Shown: piece after piece, positions 5,238 to 7,958 of the stretch | Numbering within the stretch: position 1 is the stretch's first letter | Layout of the letters: each line of letters opens with the position of its first letter | Source of the DNA: Anaerolineae bacterium | Lineage (GTDB): Bacteria; Chloroflexota; Anaerolineae; Aggregatilineales; UBA3940 | DNA: 7,958 nucleotides | Assembly (NCBI GenBank): GCA_020852775.1 | Contig: JADZAD010000244.1 | Span: 1-7,958 of the forward strand | Reading direction: 5' to 3' | Position numbers and translations under genes: made by a program | The notes under the pieces: model-generated | Told to the model about the DNA's origin: nothing | Databases searched by the model: none | What the model saw: only the letters and a program-made list of their open reading frames with translations

Positions 5238-7218
5238 GCCGGTCATCGCTCGGCGCCACGGCCCCGTTGCCAGTCGCGGGCGCGTCTTCGCTGGCGCGTT
5301 CCATCCCGGCGATGATCTCCGCGACGTTCTCGATGGCAACGCGCTGCTTACGGTAGAAATCCGCTTCGCTCATTGCCAGCCGCATCGCTACATCACGCAC
5401 CTTGCGCCCCTGGATGAAACGCATCTCCAGGATGTTGTAGAGGATCCATTCCGTGGTGGTCATGCTGCGCTGGCCTTCCGGACGCAGGTTCTCGATCGCT
5501 TCCTGGAGCACCTGCCGCACGGCCCGCTGCGGGTTCGCATCGTTCGCCTCCATTGCGCGGCGCACAACGCTCAGGCGCATCAGTACGGAGTCGGTCAGGC
5601 GGGGGCCGCCCCAGTAATGTTGCAGGGCGTCCCGCACCGCGCCGACGAAGTCATCACTCTCCAGCACGGCCCGGTCAACCGAAGCGAGTGTTGCGGCGTC
5701 CCCGTAGCGCGGTAAAGTGCGTGCGCCGTTCAGTGTCTCGATCTCCGGAAGCAGGCCTTCCAGCCGGGTGAACAGGTCAGATTGCAGGCGCCGATCCTCA
5801 AGCACTTCGGCGGTGCGCGCTGCCAGCCCCATCAGTACATGCTGGTGCTCCACCAGCGGTTCTACATCTCCATTAAGCGGCCTGGCTACACCGAGCAGCC
5901 CAACCAGCCGGGGCTCACGCTCATTGCTGCTGTGCCGGAAGTGCAGCGGAATCAGCCAGTAGCCGTTCCACGTGAGGAAATCACCCTGCGCAATGATCGT
6001 ACCGGGATCGTTCTGCAGCGCCTCATCCGCCAGCAGCGTCTCCGCCTGCTGAGAAAAGGCTGAGGAAAGTGCATCATGCAACCCGACCGCGCGCTCTAAC
6101 CGTGGCCCTTCCGCGCTGATCGATGCCACAAAAGCAGACTCTACCCGCAGATAATCGCACAGAGAGGTCAGGATAGTTTCCAGAATCTCCTGAAAGTCCT
6201 CGCCAGTCAGCAGGCGGCGCTCCAACCGCTGGAGATGCCGGATCTCCGGCTGGTCGCCGTGGATCAGCCAGCGTTCGAGGTGTGGCTGCATCAGGGTGAT
6301 TGCCCACTGCAGGAACAGGATCATGGCAATCGCCAGGAACGGCATGATCTCATCGCCGGGCAGTTGCAGGATGCGCCCGGCGCCGGGCGCCCCGACGATT
6401 ACACCGAGGGTGGCGATAGCAACCACCGGCCCACGCAGGAAGAACTGGAGCATTTTCGCCTTGATCACGCGGTCAGGCAGCACGGTTCCGAAGAACGCCA
6501 GCACGTAAGCCAGCATCGAGAACATTACCGCCAGTACGGAGTCTACAATGACGAGGGTCGGATAGAACACCAGCGGCGACTCAAGGGCGCGCCCGGAGAC
6601 AAGCAGAAACGGGAAGACTGCCAGCGCGGGCGCCGCGCCGATCACCAGCAGGTAGAGCATCCGGCGCCGGGTGAAGCTCGTCAGTGTGCGCCGGTATGCC
6701 CGGATGATGAACCAGTAGCTGGTCGTGAAGGCCACGACAAAGTAGGCGACGAAGATGGCGAAGCCGGGGCCTGGCTGGTAGTGCGGGGCCGGGTAAGGGA
6801 TCGGATCACGCACAATCCACCCGGTAAACCACGCCAATCCGAGCAGCAGCGCGGCGATCCCGTAGACCACACGCACGCTGATCCGCCGCCGCCCGCGTGA
6901 GGGCAGGCCGGTCATCTCCAGCAGGGCATCGGAGAGATGCAGGTGGACAACCGGCACGAATGCGATGCCGATCCACTGGAAGCGCAGCCAGGGCAGTGCC
7001 GGGGCGAGGCCCTCCGCGTAACTCACACCGAGGTCGCTGATATACGTGATCATGACGAGAAACAGCAGCGCCGAGGTGATCCGCGCGATACGGTTGCGGT
7101 AATCACGTACCAGCGTGTACAGGAAAAACGATGCGGTAATGATCGCAATCGCTGCGCCCAGGCTGCGGTTGATCAGCGGCCCGGTGGAAATCAGGCGGTC
7201 GAGGATGGCGTCGAACAT
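5221..7218 (-). CDS. Membrane sensor-regulator: multi-pass N-terminus, GAF-like domain, C-terminal HTH
   Basis: The product has 665 residues. Hydrophobic segments near 20-37, 46-62, 80-97, 115-135, 152-172, 187-207, 220-243, 262-278 and 290-308 give about nine membrane helices, resembling the 7TM input region of some histidine kinases. Residues about 338-475 look like a GAF domain (helix LETILTSLCDYL, strand AFVASIS, later GYWLIPLHF and LVGLLGVARPL). A helical stretch (about 480-585) follows. Residues 590-636 resemble sigma-70 region 4: ILEMRFIQGRKVRDVAMRLAM, a turn at SEAD, then a basic recognition helix FYRKQRVAIENV. No kinase H-box, ATPase N/G boxes, GGDEF, EAL or phosphatase motif is visible. 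I infer a one-component, membrane-bound DNA-binding regulator; signal and targets are unknown. The tail (641-665) is disordered, Ala/Pro/Asp-rich. The frame is open to 7395, but those extra codons lie within the GNAT gene; the ATG at 7218 follows the GNAT stop by 11 bases. No clear Shine-Dalgarno is present, so coupling to GNAT is likely. Confidence 0.8.
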   Translation of the reverse strand: MFDAILDRLISTGPLINRSLGAAIAIITASFFLYTLVRDYRNRIARITSALLFLVMITYISDLGVSYAEGLAPALPWLRFQWIGIAFVPVVHLHLSDALLEMTGLPSRGRRRISVRVVYGIAALLLGLAWFTGWIVRDPIPYPAPHYQPGPGFAIFVAYFVVAFTTSYWFIIRAYRRTLTSFTRRRMLYLLVIGAAPALAVFPFLLVSGRALESPLVFYPTLVIVDSVLAVMFSMLAYVLAFFGTVLPDRVIKAKMLQFFLRGPVVAIATLGVIVGAPGAGRILQLPGDEIMPFLAIAMILFLQWAITLMQPHLERWLIHGDQPEIRHLQRLERRLLTGEDFQEILETILTSLCDYLRVESAFVASISAEGPRLERAVGLHDALSSAFSQQAETLLADEALQNDPGTIIAQGDFLTWNGYWLIPLHFRHSSNEREPRLVGLLGVARPLNGDVEPLVEHQHVLMGLAARTAEVLEDRRLQSDLFTRLEGLLPEIETLNGARTLPRYGDAATLASVDRAVLESDDFVGAVRDALQHYWGGPRLTDSVLMRLSVVRRAMEANDANPQRAVRQVLQEAIENLRPEGQRSMTTTEWILYNILEMRFIQGRKVRDVAMRLAMSEADFYRKQRVAIENVAEIIAGMERASEDAPATGNGAVAPSDDRPSPAP

Positions 7219-7229
7219 GGTATTGACAG

Positions 7230-7784
7230 CTATCGCAGAATCTGGCCCAGAAAGACGGCAATATCCTGGTTCGGATAGAAGAGGTCGTTGTAGCCACAGA
7301 AGACCAGTCCCCGCTTCTGGAGAAAGGTGATGGCGGGGTAGTTCTTCGTCTGCGTCTCGATGATCAGGCGGCGAAGCTGGCGGCTGATGGCCCACTGGCG
7401 CACCGCGCGCAGCAGCGCCGTGCCGACACCCTTCAGCCGCGCGGGGCGGTCCACAGCAAGGTCAGCCACCCAGGCGGTCTCCTGCGAGCGCTCTTCCCGC
7501 GCATTGACGTATCCAACCACCGTGCCCTCCCACTCCGCGACGAGGAAACAGGCATGAAGTTGCCAGGATTGCAGCAGTGCATCGCCTGAGCGTGGATACT
7601 GCACCTTCATCGAGCGCGGCAGCCGTGCCGTGCGGAAGGCAATATGCTGTTCGTTGTCACTGTCATCTGTGACCATCTGCCAGACGATGTCCGTGCTGCA
7701 TGAGTGATCGATGCTCATGCACAGTTCGTAATCGCTGGGCGTGGTCGGGCGGATGGTGATCGGGAGCTTCTCGGCACTCTTCAT
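7230..7784 (-). CDS. GNAT-family N-acetyltransferase
   Basis: The product has 184 residues, normal for a single-domain GNAT, which moves an acetyl group from acetyl-CoA to an amine. It starts with the usual ITIRPTTPSDYE strand-helix. Core strands follow (FLVAEWEGTVVGYVNAR), then the acetyl-CoA pyrophosphate loop R116-L-K-G-V-G121 after WVADLAVDRPA, helix TALLRAVRQWA, and the closing part LIIETQTKNYPAITFLQKRGLVFCGYND, in which the N-Y-P-A-I-x-F-x-x-K-R-G pattern is classical. It is predicted cytoplasmic; the acceptor substrate is unknown. The stop lies 11 bases before the sensor-regulator ATG, so the two form a likely operon. The frame is open to 7856 and another ATG lies at 7793. I prefer 7784 because the -10 box covers 7792-7797, which includes part of the 7793 ATG, and the predicted transcript starts right at 7784. 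Confidence 0.87.
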   Translation of the reverse strand: MKSAEKLPITIRPTTPSDYELCMSIDHSCSTDIVWQMVTDDSDNEQHIAFRTARLPRSMKVQYPRSGDALLQSWQLHACFLVAEWEGTVVGYVNAREERSQETAWVADLAVDRPARLKGVGTALLRAVRQWAISRQLRRLIIETQTKNYPAITFLQKRGLVFCGYNDLFYPNQDIAVFLGQILR

Positions 7785-7791
7785 GCGGCGC

Positions 7792-7820
7792 ATTGTAACA
7801 GAGGGCCTGCACACGGGCAA
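7792..7820 (-). promoter_or_regulatory. Promoter of the GNAT/sensor operon, probably leaderless
   Basis: Read on the reverse strand, TTGCCC (7820-7815) and TACAAT (7797-7792) are separated by exactly 17 bp. TGT precedes TACAAT, adding an extended -10 feature. Transcription starting 7-8 bases past the box falls at about 7785-7784, the A of the chosen ATG, and no Shine-Dalgarno is present. This suggests a leaderless mRNA. Confidence 0.6.
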
Positions 7821-7831
7821 TACAGGTTGCC
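7816..7831. repeat. Inverted repeat overlapping the -35 of the GNAT/sensor operon
   Basis: GGCAA (7816-7820) and TTGCC (7827-7831) form a perfect 5-bp inverted repeat with a 6-bp spacer. One arm lies within the -35 box, the usual place for a repressor or activator site. No T-run follows, so a terminator for the upstream gene is less likely. The arms are short and chance is possible. Confidence 0.4.
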
Positions 7832-7836
7832 TTCTG

Positions 7837-7958
7837 TCAGGTAGGCGGAACCTCACTGGCTGTCACCCGAAGCCCGTAGCTGAACAGCCCCGCCAGCACG
7901 ACAAGGGCGGCGACGGTCAGGCCGGTTCTGAACACCGGGCTCACCGCCGGGCCATCTC
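7837..7958 (-). CDS. C-terminal fragment of an unidentified membrane protein
   Basis: A frame open from the right edge runs leftward for 40 codons to a TGA at 7839-7837. The visible protein has one hydrophobic segment (GLTVAALVVLAGLFSYGL) flanked by Arg residues (VFRTG before it, RVTAS after it) and ends in EVPPT. This looks like the last membrane helix of an integral or C-terminally anchored protein. The other two frames on this strand stop within the segment (at the first TGA and before the end), and the hydrophobic reading is convincing. The family cannot be named. Its stop is 52 bases upstream of the GNAT start, and GNAT has its own promoter in the gap, so the genes need not be cotranscribed. 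Confidence 0.5.
   Translation of the reverse strand, partial: DGPAVSPVFRTGLTVAALVVLAGLFSYGLRVTASEVPPT

Noticed and set aside
6235..6900. Long + strand open frame (221 codons) opposite the sensor
   Set aside because: Composition is Asp/Gln/Arg/Gly-rich with no domain; it is antisense to clear membrane helices and is a GC-driven shadow.
7219..7395. 59-residue N-terminal extension of the sensor
   Set aside because: It lies within the GNAT coding sequence in another frame and reads as low-quality Pro/His/Arg-rich sequence.
1..7958. CRISPR arrays, tRNA/rRNA genes, insertion sequences, phage or toxin-antitoxin genes
   Set aside because: No spaced direct repeats, cloverleaf, transposase motifs or small paired ORFs were seen on either strand.

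Overview
The window (about 60% GC by eye, no RNA genes or mobile elements seen) looks like chromosomal DNA of a Chloroflexota bacterium, probably Anaerolineae-like. That is an inference from protein style only: a CapA-family lipoprotein with a substrate-binding-like front domain, a multi-pass membrane / GAF-like / helix-turn-helix protein, and an HEXXH protease of the MXAN_6640 type. I could run no database search.

Layout from left to right: (1) the last 58 codons of a PF00756-type esterase (+), overlapping by 7 bases the start of (2) a CapA-family lipoprotein (+, 171-1874). (3) An MFS transporter (-, 1877-3034) ends 2 bases from the CapA stop. (4) A 103-bp divergent region holds a palindromic -10 element usable in both directions. 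(5) A secreted, C-terminally anchored HEXXH metalloprotease (+, 3138-5237) follows. (6) A membrane sensor-regulator (-, 5221-7218) overlaps it tail to tail by 17 bp. (7) A GNAT acetyltransferase (-, 7230-7784) lies 11 bp upstream of the sensor and probably shares its transcript. (8) The C-terminus of a membrane protein (-, 7837 to the right edge) closes the window.

The coding strands alternate: two + genes, one - gene, one + gene, then three - genes. All real genes are packed so tightly that no stretch over 300 bp lacks a gene.

Functionally this is a cell-envelope neighbourhood: a lipoprotein, a transporter, an anchored protease and a membrane-bound regulator. The most interesting item is the sensor-regulator. 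It has about nine membrane segments, a GAF-like domain and a C-terminal HTH resembling sigma-70 region 4, with no kinase or cyclase domain, so it may signal straight from membrane to DNA. Its operon partner GNAT has a well-formed promoter whose predicted start falls at the ATG, giving a likely leaderless mRNA, and an inverted repeat overlaps the -35 box. Two other proteins appear to lack residues expected at their active sites (the esterase His, and several CapA metal ligands).
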